From Casuarina equisetifolia (taxonomy: Eukaryota; Streptophyta; Magnoliopsida; Fagales; Casuarinaceae), in NCBI GenBank assembly GCA_028551475.1, contig CM052355.1, positions 3,720,001 to 3,784,000 on the forward strand: a stretch of DNA of 64,000 bases, read 5' to 3'. A model generated the notes under the pieces. That model searched no databases. It worked only from the letters and a program-made list of their open reading frames with translations, and was not told the DNA's origin. The position numbers were made by a program, and so were the translations under genes. Positions 26,753-42,898 of this stretch are shown here, piece by piece. The stretch's first letter is position 1; every line of letters starts with the position of its first letter.

Positions 26753-28765
26753 GGGCATGAAACAGCGGAGGAACTTTTCCAGTATGAATGACCGGGGATC
26801 ATGGTTGGTTGGGTATGCCAACAAGTTTCCTGACGGGGTTGTGTTTCTTTTCTCGTACTCTCTTCAAAAATAATTTGTCATTCAGACTATTTTCAGTTGA
26901 TATCTGACATGAACTCAACATTCGAAACAAGCGTATTTTAATTTAGTACGAATTCACACGAACGATGATGTTTTTTCACGTTAGATTTAGGTCACACTAA
27001 GTCATATGCGTGGTTGGACTCGCTCTTAGCTTTCTATTTCAGTTCATTTTCTTTGTCGTCTCTCCTTTTTCATAGACAAACCAGCAGAATGCAAGTTAAT
27101 CCGAAATGTAACTGAGCAAGCTAGATTTTCAAACCTCAATCAAGTTGATATTCGGAGTAGCAGCGATGCCTTAAGCAAAGGTATATGTCATTCAGATCCA
27201 CATTTGGTGGCTTTTTGTAATACTTATTACACTTTCATCTTTATGAACTCAATTTGCAAAGTCCTCAGCTCCCCCGGTTTTAATCTAGATACAGGGAAAG
27301 TTTCAAAAAGATAAGTTTCATCCATACTTAACGATGTCATTCACTAGCTATTCTTAAGGCGTCTAAATAGCTCTTATAGAAGTTGAGGCCTTAGTTGGCC
27401 CTACTAAAACCCTAAGGCAGTAGTTGGGGGAAACCCTGCACCTTATAAGGCGCAAAGTTTGGTTTCCTCATTTCAATGTGGGACTCAGTTCTTTACTCCC
27501 TTGCAAACCAATGCTCGGTCAATTTTGTCGGTGCATGGCTGGCCCATGAAAGGGATTGGGGAGCCCACTCAGATACAAGATTCGTAGCTCTGATACCATA
27601 TAGAAGTTGAGGCCTCAGTTGGTCCTACTAAAACCCTAAGGCAGTAAAAGGGGGAAACCCCGCACCTTATAAGGCGCAAAGTTTGGTTTCCTCGTTCCGA
27701 TGTGGAACTTAGTTCTTTACTCCCCCGCAGACCAACACCCAGTCAATTTTGCTGGTGCATGGCTGGCACATGAAAGGGATTGGGGAGCCTATTCAAATAT
27801 GAGACCCGTGGCTCTGATACCATATAGAAGTTGAGGCCCTAATTGGTCCTACTAAAACCCTAAGGCAGTAGTAGGGGGAAACCCCACACTTTATAAGGCG
27901 CAAAGTTCGGTTTCCTCGTTCCGATGTGGGACTCAATTCTTTAGCTCTAACCCATTGTTGTTCAGATACCCTTAAGGCAAGAAAATCCTTTCATTCATTC
28001 ATTCTTTCTTTCATTCTTGTTCTTTTTCTCCACACACCATACAACTTGAGTCTCTATGGCAAAGCTTCAAGGTAGTTCTCCACTTTAGCCTTACTGTGGG
28101 CTGTTTGATACCCATGAGCAAGTTAGACTCGGGTCTCCATGGGTGCACGTGTGACTGTTGAATCAAAGGGAAAGACTATCTGTAGTAAAATTGGTGAAGG
28201 TTAACTACTATTGTAAGTTCTGGGCAACTTCTCCCTAGATTGATCTATTCAATTCTTTGTTTCATTTTTCAATGGATAAGCATAAAAGACTTTGGGTGTG
28301 TATGGCTTCATTTTCCACCTCCAAACTTCCAACAATAATAGATAAATGATTCGTGGGGCTTGCATGATTTTATGACAAAATATTAGTTCATACTCGAGAT
28401 AGAGTCCACCTCCGTTTGAACAATGCCAACAACAATATGATTACTAAACAGATTATGTGTTTTTGACAGTCCTATTGAAGAGTTTTTTTTTTCCCTCTGT
28501 TCTCGACCTCAGGATTCACAAATTACAATTAATGAAGATGGAAGGTACTGTCCAATGTGGGAGTAGCCGTACGTGACTACCAATCATTCAAAATGATTTA
28601 GCCATTGTCGTGGTTGGGCCGATTGACACACTCGTCTGAATCATGGAACATGATAAGACTTGGTTCAGTTCACCATCTCACCAACTCCCATTGCAAGATT
28701 GTTATGATTTTCTCCATCTTCCTAATCCCGAGAGAGTTGTACAAGTGACCTGACAGGTGGATTTT
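26753..28765. repeat. Downstream arm of the HCT duplication (upstream copy)
   Basis: Matches 38918-40190 behind the intact gene, for example GGGGATCATGGTTGGTTGGGT and CCATGGGTGCACGTGTGACT. A block at 27349-28057, absent from the other copy, contains the TRIM element. No coding sequence was found. Confidence 0.75.
27375..27943 (-). mobile_element. Tandem TRIM retroelement, LTR-internal-LTR-internal-LTR
   Basis: Three LTR copies of exactly 121 bp (27375-27495, 27599-27719, 27823-27943) separated by two internal regions of 103 bp. Read on the minus strand, each LTR begins TAAAGAA and ends TTCTATA, an imperfect inverted terminal pair. Each LTR followed by internal DNA is joined directly to TGGTATCAGAGC (27811-27822 and 27587-27598), the primer-binding site for initiator tRNA-Met. 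A purine tract (GGGGGAG, or AAGGGAG) lies just before the next LTR. The element is flanked by 5-bp direct repeats GCTCT (27370-27374 and 27944-27948). It is too short to code for protein, so it depends on other elements for movement. LTR size and layout fit terminal-repeat retrotransposons in miniature. Confidence 0.9.
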
Positions 28766-28779
28766 TGGGATGTATGCTT

Positions 28780-29620
28780 TGAACCTCATAAATCTTTCAT
28801 ATATTTCTGTATGGAGCAAGTGAATTCATACTACACAATGTAAAAAAACTTCAGTAATGTAACTTGATATCAAAGGTTACATGGTATGGAGTTGAAGAGG
28901 TTTTCTTAAACTAAGGTTCATACTTTAATTAATTCTTTATAGATTAGCCTATTGCTGCAAAGAAATTTATCAACACCCTCAACCAGTTAATAAAAAAGTT
29001 GATTGATATGATCTAATTTGGACTTATGACATTAGCAAAAATAATTTCATGAATGGTTAGTTTGTCAATATTGACTTTCTATAGCAAAAAGAATGATACG
29101 ATGACTCCCTTTAGTTAACTTATACTGTGATTTTTATCAATTTTATATTGAAAATAGGAGTCAGCTTTTTTTTTTTAATGTTCATGGATAGTGATGGTTT
29201 GAAAAACTATCCTTACTTAGAATGGAATTCAATATAATATTAAAGGATAGAATGAAGAACTAAAATAGATGATCAAAGCAACTAAAAAAAATAATTTACT
29301 TACAAAACTTCTTAAGATATCTTTTTTAGATTGTATTTATTACATATGAACAAATGCAATAGAAAACAATTTCAAAATAAAACATTTGACATTTCAATCA
29401 TGTTGGCTAAAGTAAGGAAATTATATGAAAAAGAGCTTATTTGTTTCAAAATATAAAATTTTCACAGAAAAATTTCATTTTGAATGAAATTTAGAGGCTT
29501 CTAACCTCTATATTTTTGTAATTTTTGTAATTTTTGTAATTCTTATAATTATGGAATATACTCCTATGCTTTTGTATACTATCTTCTATTAATGCAAACT
29601 TACATTTTCATTAAAAAAAA
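28780..29620. other. AT-rich spacer, possible LINE 3' end
   Basis: No ORF of note. The right end (29510-29620) has repeated TTTTTGTAA and finishes TTACATTTTCATTAAAAAAA directly against R1c, which resembles the A-rich tail of a LINE or a retroposed transcript. No coding part of such an element is visible. Confidence 0.35.
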
Positions 29621-29765
29621 TAGTCAATCAATAAGAGCCAATGAATATATCATTAGAAGAGAACAACAAAACAAAATGTCAAATCCACTAGAGGGACAAC
29701 AAAAAATTACATCTATGGAGATACTAACATTATTTATGAAATTATTTTTCTAAAATAATCACGTC

Positions 29766-32009
29766 AAACTCCTATTTTTCTAAGATAAAAGTTTTAGGAA
29801 ATCATAAGTCTGAAGACGCATTCACAAAAGTGTCAAATTTTTTTATCAGGCTTGGCAGAACAAGATAAAGCTCTAATACTAAATCATATTTCTATCCAAG
29901 AAGGTCAACTTCCTATAGAGTACTTGGGAGTTCTATTAATTACCAAAAGACTCTTTAATCTAAATTGTACAATCCTAAAAAAAAAAATATTGAGGAGAAT
30001 TGAAGGTTGGGAATCTAAGCATATTAGTTATAAGGGGAAATTACAGCTAGCAAAAAGTGTTCTATTTTCCTTGCAAATATATTGGCTGTAAATTTTTTTA
30101 TTGTCAAAATAGACATTTTATGAAATTGAAAAAATGATTAGAATCTTCCTTTGGGTAAATAAATCTAATAGATGATGTCTAGCAAAATTGACATGGAAAG
30201 AAGTTTGTTGGCCTAAAATTTCTAGAAGCTTGGGTTTGATAGACATTCATATGTGGAATAATGGAACATATGTGGGTTGTTGCTATTTTGTTAATGGGGT
30301 TATTTTAGTTACAACTCATGTATATTTAGTTATACGGCCCATGTATATTTAATCAATATGTATTGTGTGTTTTGTAAAAGAAAACGGTGTCGTAGAAGTA
30401 TTGGAGTCTTGGTTTTTGTAGAGCTACCGGAGGAGAACGAGAGGCATTTGGAAAATTCAGAAGAAAGTGGGATTACCCCGTTGGCTGGGAACGTTATCCC
30501 TGTGAGGTACGAGTCTCCCTCTGAAGAGACCAGGCTTTTCTGTGAGTTTCCCATTCCTTCAAATTGTTTCGCTTATTTGGCCTTACTGCTATTCAGGTGG
30601 ACGAGTGTTATTCGCTGACAGCCTCTGGCCGTGAAGGCTGTTTGGGGTTTTCTCGGTGATTGGTTGTTTTGTGGTGACTTTGTAACTGAACTGTGTATTT
30701 TTGTTGGATTTGGTTGTGAGACTAAGTGGCCGACCGTAAAGACTCGTTTATTATCTTGTTGGCTTGACCGCATGATCATTTGGTTTTGTCTCTCTCCTAG
30801 TGGTTTGTCTCGGAGATAATACTAACGCGTGAAAGTTGTTTGACCATTATTGTTATCCTTGCCGTGACTTGTTTGAGTACTCGTCCTTTAATTTTGGGTT
30901 GTTGAAAACCGTGGGATAATGGGAGAAAAAGTAGCTTATCTATTTGAATTTGAAAAGTGCTGGTGTGGTGTTTGTTATAAGTAACAAGTGAGAGGATTTT
31001 CCTTGTGGAGGGAATTCACGTGGGGTTAAGGGTGTAGTGGTTTTGTGGAATAAAAATAGGAAGCAACAAGAGGCGGAGAAATAATAATAATTTGTGGCTT
31101 GGACCGGATTGGGCTTTGCTAGTAAATAGACCTTTTACAAGATCTTAGGCCCGCCTCCGTGCCAAATAAGGTGGTAATTGGAAAACTTTTATGGTCTTTT
31201 GTGCGTAATAACTTAAATTCTTTATGGGTTAGAGGGATGATAATAGAAAATTTGAAGGGAATGAATGTATTAGAAATTAAGATGAAAGGATCACTAACTT
31301 GGAGTTGAAAAAGTATTTTACAAATAAGAAGTGAACTCACATAATTAGTGACAGGCTTGGAGTACACTATTGTCAAAAGTTATATAATACTAAGAGAAAG
31401 TCAAGAAGATATTGAATGGGCAAGATTAGTATGGAAAAAAGAAGTATCAAAGCATAATTTTATATGTTAGATTATTTTGAAAGACAAATTACATAGCAAA
31501 TCAAGTGGTTATATGGAATAACTCAATGGACCTACAATGCAACCTTTGCTAACAAGAAGAAGAATCACAAGAACATTTATTTTTTAAATGCAAGTTCAAA
31601 AATTACATATGGAAGGTTATGTTAGGTATGAATGGTTTAACTCGAAGAATTGAACATTGGAAAGCTAAAATATGTTAGATGATGAAGGCTGTCAAAAATA
31701 AGAGTTTTGTAACAACCCTATTTAGTGTATATTTCAAAGTTGTATTGTATCACATTTGAAGGGAAAAAAATAAAAAAAAGATTCAATACTAAAAGTTTAG
31801 ACAGTTCGACCATTATTGCTAAAATTAATAAGGACGTGAGAGAGAAGATTTCATCTATCAAGAGAGTAAAGCCTATAAATTGTAATAAGTTCTTGCAAAA
31901 GTTTTGAAATTTGTCAAATGTAGTGTTTAAGCCTAAATAATGATGTTGGAATTGCATAATTTGTAGTTTTTTTTATGGTGATATATAATTTTTAACCTTT
32001 CACAAAAAA
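29766..32009 (+). mobile_element. 5'-truncated LINE remnant
   Basis: The frame at 29852-30091 reads LPIEYLGVLLITKRL, RIEGWESKHISYKGKLQLAKSVLFSLQIYW, the C-terminal part of plant LINE reverse transcriptases (family: LPIRYLGVPL, GWxxRxLSxAGRLxLIKSVL). Further broken matches follow: MIRIFLWVN near 30135 and SLGLIDIHMWN near 30225. After an interruption come VIGKLLWSF near 31170, ITWS-like IKMKGSLTWS near 31280, and the zinc-finger RVT region near 31400-31620 (EWARLVWKKEVSKHNF). It ends with AAAAAAA at 32003-32009, against the second half of R1c. Many stops; dead. About 19 bp of R1 are missing at the left junction and no target duplication is clear. Confidence 0.72.
30255..31160. mobile_element. 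Insertion of unknown type within the LINE
   Basis: About 0.9 kb of GC-richer DNA separates LINE-homologous segments that should be adjacent (HMWN and VIGKLLW). It has an LTR-like run near 30274-30380 (TATATTTAGTTATAC, then TTTAATCAATATGTATTG), but ends, primer site and target duplications were not resolved. ORFs of 60-90 codons inside it match nothing I recognise. Confidence 0.35.
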
Positions 32010-33297
32010 AACTTGATGCTTTATGTGTGTAGATTTGAAGAACAATGGAAAGATGGGCCTAAAGACCAAAGGTTTATTTGGAACAGGAAAAGCGGAAGGG
32101 TAGCCCATGATGCCTTAGTTTAGTCCAATGTCCCTAGAAAGAATGTTGCAGGGAACATAAGACCAGAAAGAGCCGAGGTCGATAATGTCAAGGCGAGCTA
32201 AGGTATCTCCATACTATGAAAAACAAAACAAGTAATGAGTCCGAGTTGGTGTCCACCAAGGAAGGGGACGACAAAACAAAATGAGGATCGCAGCAATACT
32301 TTGAGAAGCCACACAAGCAATGAGTACGAGTAGGTGTCCGCCACAGCAGGGGACGACGAAGCAAGAGTTAATGAGCATTGCGACAAGAGAACATCGAAGG
32401 CCAACACTAGTGAGGGGTAGACTTTTCAGGCCACTGCTCGGGTCGAATGGAGAGCCAGGCAACAACTGAGAGCAGTCACCTGCAGCGGAGGGGAGGAGGA
32501 ATGTTCAAGGAGCCTTAAATTGTCTCATTCATCTTTTGAAATCACTTTTGAGTGGGTTTATTTCGAATTTATATTGTTGACGGTTTAAATATTTTATTCC
32601 ACATAGTTAAGATAATAATGTATATATCTGGTTAAATATGAGTGTTCTTAACATGATACCAATTACAACTATAAATAAAAATAAGGTGTTTGGGAAGATA
32701 GATTAAAGCAAAAAGTTACAAGATTGAAAAGAAAGCTAAACTATATAGCTGTTAAGAATTGATTAGGCGATCTAAGGCAATGTGACTTTTACATAAACTG
32801 ATATCTTTTATTTATACAGTATGAACAAATAATTATGAATTATAAACAATTGTTCATTCTTCACACTTCAAAGGAAGGATTAATTATATTTTCTTCAATC
32901 CTTTTCATGCCTAACTTTGTGGAGCTTTTATTGCCTATTGAATTTATTCTCTTTATCTTTCTTCTATGGATGTAGAACTTTACCTACCCTTTTTATGAAC
33001 ATTACGAGTCTTGTCTTCTCAAAGAATTGCAAGAATTGATTTGTCAAAAACGAATTATGTACAGATGACAAGGTGGTCTAGTTAGATCATTATAATACAA
33101 GGACATCTTAATAGTATAAATATCTAATTTTAAATTGTTAAGATATAAGTATATTTTTAGTTAAATGTAAGTATAGTTTTCTATTTTATGAGCGAATTTT
33201 AAGTTAGGAATGAATTTCTTAATAATATTTTTATTAACTTATTAATGTTTTTGGAGAGAAGAGAAAAGTCCTTAGACTCTGAAGGGCTCCTTTTAGG

Positions 33298-35115
33298 AGA
33301 TTCTTGTTTAATTTGAGAAGTAAGTGAAACCAAGAAAAATATTGCAACAAACAGTTGAAATGAAACCAAGGGAATGTTAAAGTATGTAAATTTCCTTGTG
33401 CTTCCTTCCATACCTCATAATCCTCTTTTCACGATAGTGGATTAATGATTTTAGAAAATAAAAGTGATCTTGAAATAACTTAAACAAAGAAAATATAAAA
33501 CAAGTTACAAAGATAATAATAAAAATAGTCAATCGACAAGAGTTGGTGAACATATCATTAGAAGAGAAACAACAGAATAAAATATCAAATCCACTAAAGG
33601 GCCAACAAAGAATTACATCTGTGGAGATAGTAACGTTATTTATGAAGATATTTTTCTAAAATAATTATATTTGTTTCACTTATTAACTTGATGCCTTATG
33701 TGTGCGGACTCGAAGGGCAATGAAGAGTTGGGCCTAAAGCCCAAAATTTCAGGTGGAACAAGAAAAGTGGAAGGGTAGCCCATGATACATTATCCACAAG
33801 TGTAGTCCAATGTTCCCCCAAAGAATGTCGCAGGGAACGCGAGGCCAGAAAGGGCCGAGGTCGATGATGTCAAGGCGAGCCAAGGTATCTCCGTAGTTTG
33901 AAAAACAGACAAGTAATTAGTCCAAGTAGGTTTCCACCGAGGAAGGGGACGACGAAACAGAATGAGGATGGCGACAATACTTTGAGAACCATACAAGTAA
34001 TGAGCACGAGTAGGTGTCCACCGAAGCAGGGGACGACAAAGCGAGAGTTAGTGAGCATCGGGACAAGAGAACGTCGGAGGCCTACACTGGTGAAAGGTAG
34101 ACTTTTCAGGCGACTGCTCGGCTTCCACCCACGTGACTGGCCTTTTGCAGATGCATCGCTATTAGATTTGACTTCTAAGCGGAATGAAGAGCCAGGCAAC
34201 AACTGAGAAGAGTCACCTGCTGTCGAGGCGAGGAGGAATGTTCAGAGCCTTAGATAGTCTTATTCATCTTTTGAAATCATTTTTGAGTGGGCTTATTTCG
34301 AATTTAAATTGTTGACAGTTTCAATAATTTATTCCACATAGTTAAGATAGTAATGTATATATCCGGTGAAATATGAATGTTCTTAACATGATACCAATTT
34401 ACAACTATAAATAAAAATAAAGTGTTTGAGAAGATAGTTTAAAGCAAAAGGTTACAAGGTTGAAAAGAAAACTAAACTATATAGCTGATTGATAAAGCGA
34501 TCTAAGCCAATGTGAGTTTTACATAGACTGATATCTTTTATTTATACAGTATGAACGAATAATTATGAATTATAAATAATTTTTCATTCTTGACACTTAA
34601 AAGAAAGCATTAATTATATTTTCTTCCATCCTTTTCATGCCTAACTTTGTGGAGCTTTTATTGCGTACTGAATTTATTCTTTTGTCTTTTTATGAACATT
34701 TATGAGCCTTATCTTCTCAAAGAAGTTGCAAGAATTAATTTGTCAAAAAAAGAATTATGTACAAATTATGATTACAATAAAAACACATATTAATAGTATA
34801 AATATCTAATTTTATATTGTTAAGATATAAATACTTTCTATTTTATGAATGAATTTTAAATTAGGAATGACTTTCTCAATAATATTTATATTGATTAATT
34901 AATTTCGTTAGAGAGAAGAGAAAAGTCCTTGGGTCTCTGAAGAGGTCCTTCTAGGAGATTCTTTAAGCATTGTGCGAAAAAGTAAACGGTGAGAAAAAGT
35001 CTTGAAGTCTCTTCAGTAGCCCTTCTAGAGATTCTTCAAGCACTGAGCGTAGACAAGATCAGGCAGAAGACAAATAGAAGTGCTGGTCTTCAAAATAAGC
35101 ACGACGGCCGCGGAC
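33298..35115. repeat. Dispersed repeat R1, copy d
   Basis: Contiguous with R1c and most similar to R1b; both precede an HCT copy. Core at 33700-34230 with TTGGGCCTAAAGCCCAA and the AGTAGGTNTCCACCGA modules; right end at 34920-35110. It marks the left part of the duplicated segment. Confidence 0.6.
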
Positions 35116-35146
35116 ATCAGGGGACCTGAATGTCAAAATGCAAAAC

Positions 35147-35342
35147 ATAAAATAAAATAAAATAAAATAAAATAAAATAAAATAAAATAAAATAAAATAA
35201 AATAAAATAAAATAAAATAAAATAAAATAAAATAAAATAAAATAAAATAAAATAAAATAAAATAAAATAAAATAAAATAAAATAAAATAAAATAAAATAA
35301 AATAAAATAAAATAAAATAAAATAAAATAAAATAAAATAAAA
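35147..35342. repeat. (AAAAT)n microsatellite
   Basis: About 39 uninterrupted copies of a 5-bp AAAAT unit, nearly 200 bp, just downstream of R1d and 1.4 kb upstream of the intact HCT start. The corresponding place in the other duplicate (about 25030-25058) has only about five similar A-rich units. Confidence 0.97.
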
Positions 35343-35589
35343 TGCTTGCTAAGAGTAAAACTTTACTCGATTACAGTGCATCGTTAAAAAAATATTTTTA
35401 GCATCACTTTCAGAGAGTCAAAGTTTCACTTAATCGGTTTTTTTCCTTTCATATATTAAAAACTTATAATTCATAAAAATATCAAATCTCCAAAAAGCGT
35501 GCGCTTACCAAAATAAAATATTTTACTTACATTTTTCCCACTGATTAGTTTTCTTCACCATTTTCAAATAAATCCTAATCTTTCTTAAT

Positions 35590-38917
<3,328 letters not shown>

Positions 38918-40190
38918 GGGCATGAAACAGCGGAGGAACTCTTCCAGTATGAATGACCGGGGATCATGGTTGGTTGGGTCTGCCAACAGGTTTCCTGACG
39001 GGGGATTGTGTTTCTTTTCTCGTGCTCTCTTCAAATATAATTTGTCATTCAGACCTATTTTCAGTTGATATCTGACATGAACTCGACATTCGAAACAAGT
39101 GTATTTTAATTAAGTAATGAATTCACACGGACGATAATGTTTTTTCACGACAGATTTAGATCACATTGATTCATATGCGTTGTTGGATTCGCTCTTGGCT
39201 TTCTATTTCAGTTCATTTTCTTTGTCGTCTCTCCTTTTTCATGGATAAAAGCAGAATGCAAGTTGCTCCGAAATTTTCAAACCTCAATCAAGTTGATATT
39301 CGGAGTAGCAGCGATGCCTTAATCAAAGGTATATGTCATTCAGATCCACATTTGGTGGCGTTCTGTTATACCTAATACACTTCCATCTTTATGAACTCAA
39401 TTTGCAAAGTCCCATCTCCCCTGGTTTTGATCTAGATGCAGGGAAAGTTTCAAAAAGATAAGTTTCATCCATACTTTGCAATGTCATTCACGCAAAGCTT
39501 CAAAGGTGATTCTCCACTTTAGCCTTGCTGCGGGCTGCTTGAGACCCATGGAAAAGTTAGATTCGAGTCTCCATGGGTGCACGTGTGACTGTTGAATCAA
39601 TGGGAAAGACTATCTGTAGTAAAATTGGTGAAGGTTAACCAGCATTTCAAGTTTCTGGCCAACTTCTCCCAACATTTTGATCTATTCAATTCTTTGTTTT
39701 ATTTTTCAATGGATAAACATGAAAGACCTTGGGTGGATGGCTTCGTTTTCCACCTCAAGACTTCCAACAACAACAGATCAACCAAGCCGGTGCTTGCATG
39801 AGTTTATGACAAAATATTAATTCATACCCGAGACAGAGTCCACCTCCGTTTGAGCGGTGCCAGCAACAATAGAGGACTTGTCTTCGACAGTCCTATGGAA
39901 AAGTTTCTTTTTTGTCATTCTCCGCCTCAGGACTCACAAATTGCAATCGATGAGAGCGGAAGGCACCGTCCAATGCGGGAGCAGCCATACGTGACTGCCA
40001 ATCATTCAAAATGATTTAGCCGCTGTCGTGTTCGGGCCGGCCAGCACACTCGTCAGAACCATGGAACATGATAAGACTTGGTTCAGGTCACAGTCTCACC
40101 AACTCTCGTTCGCAAGATTGTTATGACTTTCTCCATCTTCCTAATCCCGAGAGAGTGGTATTGGTGACCTTGCAGGTGGATGTTTTTGGT
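38918..40190. repeat. Downstream arm of the HCT duplication (intact copy)
   Basis: 3' untranslated and downstream DNA collinear with 26753-28765. It lacks the block with the TRIM element: it passes from TTCATCCATACTTTGCAATG to CAAAGCTTCAAAGG with little between. Homology ends near 40190. Confidence 0.75.
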
Positions 40191-42898
40191 CTAACATAGT
40201 TGTTGTGATTTCACACTTTCGTCTAGTTCTTTATGCTGAGCCCAAAAAACCCACGTTATCAAGGTGTACTCAAAACAGAAGAAACACCTATTTCGGTGGC
40301 CAGCACTAGATGAACTCCTCCATGGTTGTGTTCCTTTATTTAATAATTTATGACTCGCCCGTATTCTGTGGGGATAAGTACACCAAACTGGATAAATGAT
40401 ATTTCTAGATCTACACACAAACTCAAACTCTATGCGTCATTAAGATTCTTTGAATATATGGTCGATGTATATTGACTATTCCTGCTCATCTTATCACTTC
40501 AGGTACAATCTATTGCTTTTTATTTACTCCGAACCTAAATATGGATGACGCGACCATGACACCGACAAAGAAACAAAGGAATTTGTATGTATTCAAGTGT
40601 GAGGCTTGGTGGACAATGGTATTTTCACACGATATCTTTATATGCATTTGCTCGTTTACAACCATATTTTGTTGAAAGCTTATTATCAGACCGCTGCATT
40701 CTTTATTGGGTTTTGATATTTTGACCTAACTCCTTGATTTGATGTTTAGAAATTTGCAAATCAGCAACTACATATGGCTTTTACCGGAATTATTGGAAGA
40801 AAACTACTCACATAACATCTACGCCATCTTAATGGCATGCATTAATTGATAATCGTAATGATAAGGAAAGAATAAGAATAAATCGAACTCACACCTTGTG
40901 GTCATGAGTCTTCATGGGCATAAAGGAAGTATATTCTCCTCTCTTGATGCCTGGTTAAGAACCACAGCTGCATAGCTTAAAACCTCCTTCTCTATGGCAA
41001 TGCAGATTGATAAGGGGAAACCCATGAACAGAAGTCTCAATTTGTTGTGTCCCAGGAATGAATAGCTTATAATTTATCAAATCTAAAATTGAGATTTCAT
41101 TGTTGAAATAGTTCATCAAGACATAATAAGATCTTGACATTTTGGCAAAAGTCAGCACCTAGTTTGATAAGCTTCATGAGTCTTATCGAATGAGTGCGTG
41201 CTTCGTAGCCAACTAAAGTTGCAAGCATTTATGTCAGGTAAAGCTAATTAATCAGGCCACCACCTCTACCTGTAATCTTACGAGGGAAAACACTCCATCA
41301 ATCAAGTGCCCCAGCCCCGCTTACGTTGGAAACTAATGCGGAAATGTATCTTTTTTCTTTAAGGTTGACGTTGTCTTGTTTTAGGGATAAACGCAAAGTA
41401 TTATACACTAGTAAAGGTTTGGTTTCAGTCCTTTTTAATCGGATTTTTTGTAGGACTTTCTGCTAGTTTCCCTAAAAGAAGAAACTCATGAAATGCCAAC
41501 TTTACATATGAAACAAAATACCAATCATTAGATGATAACATTAGGTTAGAAAATGATTTTTATTTCTAACATTATTCTAAAGAAAAATGATAGGATTAAT
41601 TTTTAGGTTAAGAGTGATTGACCCCTGATGAATATCAATTATTCCTTCAAAACGAGAGAGTTACCTGATGATGGAACTTTTTTTGAGACATATTTAAGAG
41701 TGATTGGCCCCTCCTTCGAATAAGTCGATTCTTTTAAATGCTTATAAGTTTTTTTAATATGTTACAATTACTACAAATCTGGGCCTTGCCCTCTTTGAGC
41801 CTCTCACAACTCTTGGCCTTACCTCTTTCGACTTCGTGGGCCTTGCCCTCCCGTCTTTATCACTTGCCACTCTACATGGATCTCAATTCAATTATGGGCT
41901 ATTGCACAGGTTGGAACTTCAAACAGATGTATGTTTTCATCACTTTAGGCTAATGTGAACTTTGGACCTCTACCAGGAACTTCAACCTTTTAGATCTTTG
42001 AGCTACTCTAGGGAAGTGCACTTGGTAGGCCTTCATTCTACTATGGGCTATCGTATCACTCATGACTCTGTCTCTTATAATTATGGTTGTACATTAACCA
42101 TTATTTTCACCCTGCCTTGAGGGTAGTCATGTGGCCTTTTCATCCGAGTCACATGTAATTAATTCGTTGTATTGTTAAGAATGATTGTGTAGGGATCTTT
42201 GTTATTTTTAATTTTAACTTATGAGAGACGAATCTTGAGACTTGAGAATAAGTATTCACCTTTTCAAACCCTGTTAGAGAATATTAGCATGTTTTATAAT
42301 TATTGTTTTCAAGGTACTTCTGGCATGTTTTCAAGTCTTTTTTCTTTCTTTGCTGATATCCTTCAGAATCTTCATGTCATTTGTGCGGCCAAGAGTTAAT
42401 GGATTTCCTTGCTTCAAGCTTTCTACACAGATACATTATCAACCCAAGCTTAGTACAGATCTTGGCTATGGAGATGCCTGTGAATTGTGGAACGATGATG
42501 ACTATGATGCCGTTGATGACAAAACTAATATAGGATCGATAAGCACAAAATTGCGCACAACTAGACATTTTGGCAAACTTTGTAGTGTTGGGTCACGACT
42601 GAAGTTGGCTTCCCTGGGCAACATAGCAATTGCAATGCCTTTTTCACGTCATTTAGCCATTTTATGTCGTATACAGAAGACAGAAGGATTATAATATTAT
42701 TCAACTCACAAAGTCTATAACGGTGTTTGCAGTCACATGATTGGAAAGGCTAATGAAGTAAGATCTTCCAGACGCTGCAACATACTAGATCACTATCATC
42801 TTACAAACTGCAACACAATCTTGAAAAATTAAATGCCTAGCGAAATCTATCAACTATAATTACTACTCATGAAAAAGCAACGATGCTCATAGGGAAAC
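40191..42898. other. Intergenic region without a recognised gene
   Basis: Short ORFs only. At 41770-41860 the phrase GGGCCTTGCCCTC recurs in a low-complexity stretch. An open frame at 42350-42694 (114 codons) resembles no family I know. No RNA gene seen. Confidence 0.5.

Larger units (their letters stand above)
29622..33297. repeat. Dispersed repeat R1, copy c (split by a LINE)
   Basis: Left fragment at 29622-29766 and right fragment from about 32010 to 33297; the two join seamlessly when compared with R1b and R1d. The core at 32030-32480 repeats the R1 landmarks (GGGCCTAAAG, AGTAGGTGTCC modules). It ends with CCTTTTAGGAGATTC, and R1d follows head-to-tail. Confidence 0.6.
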
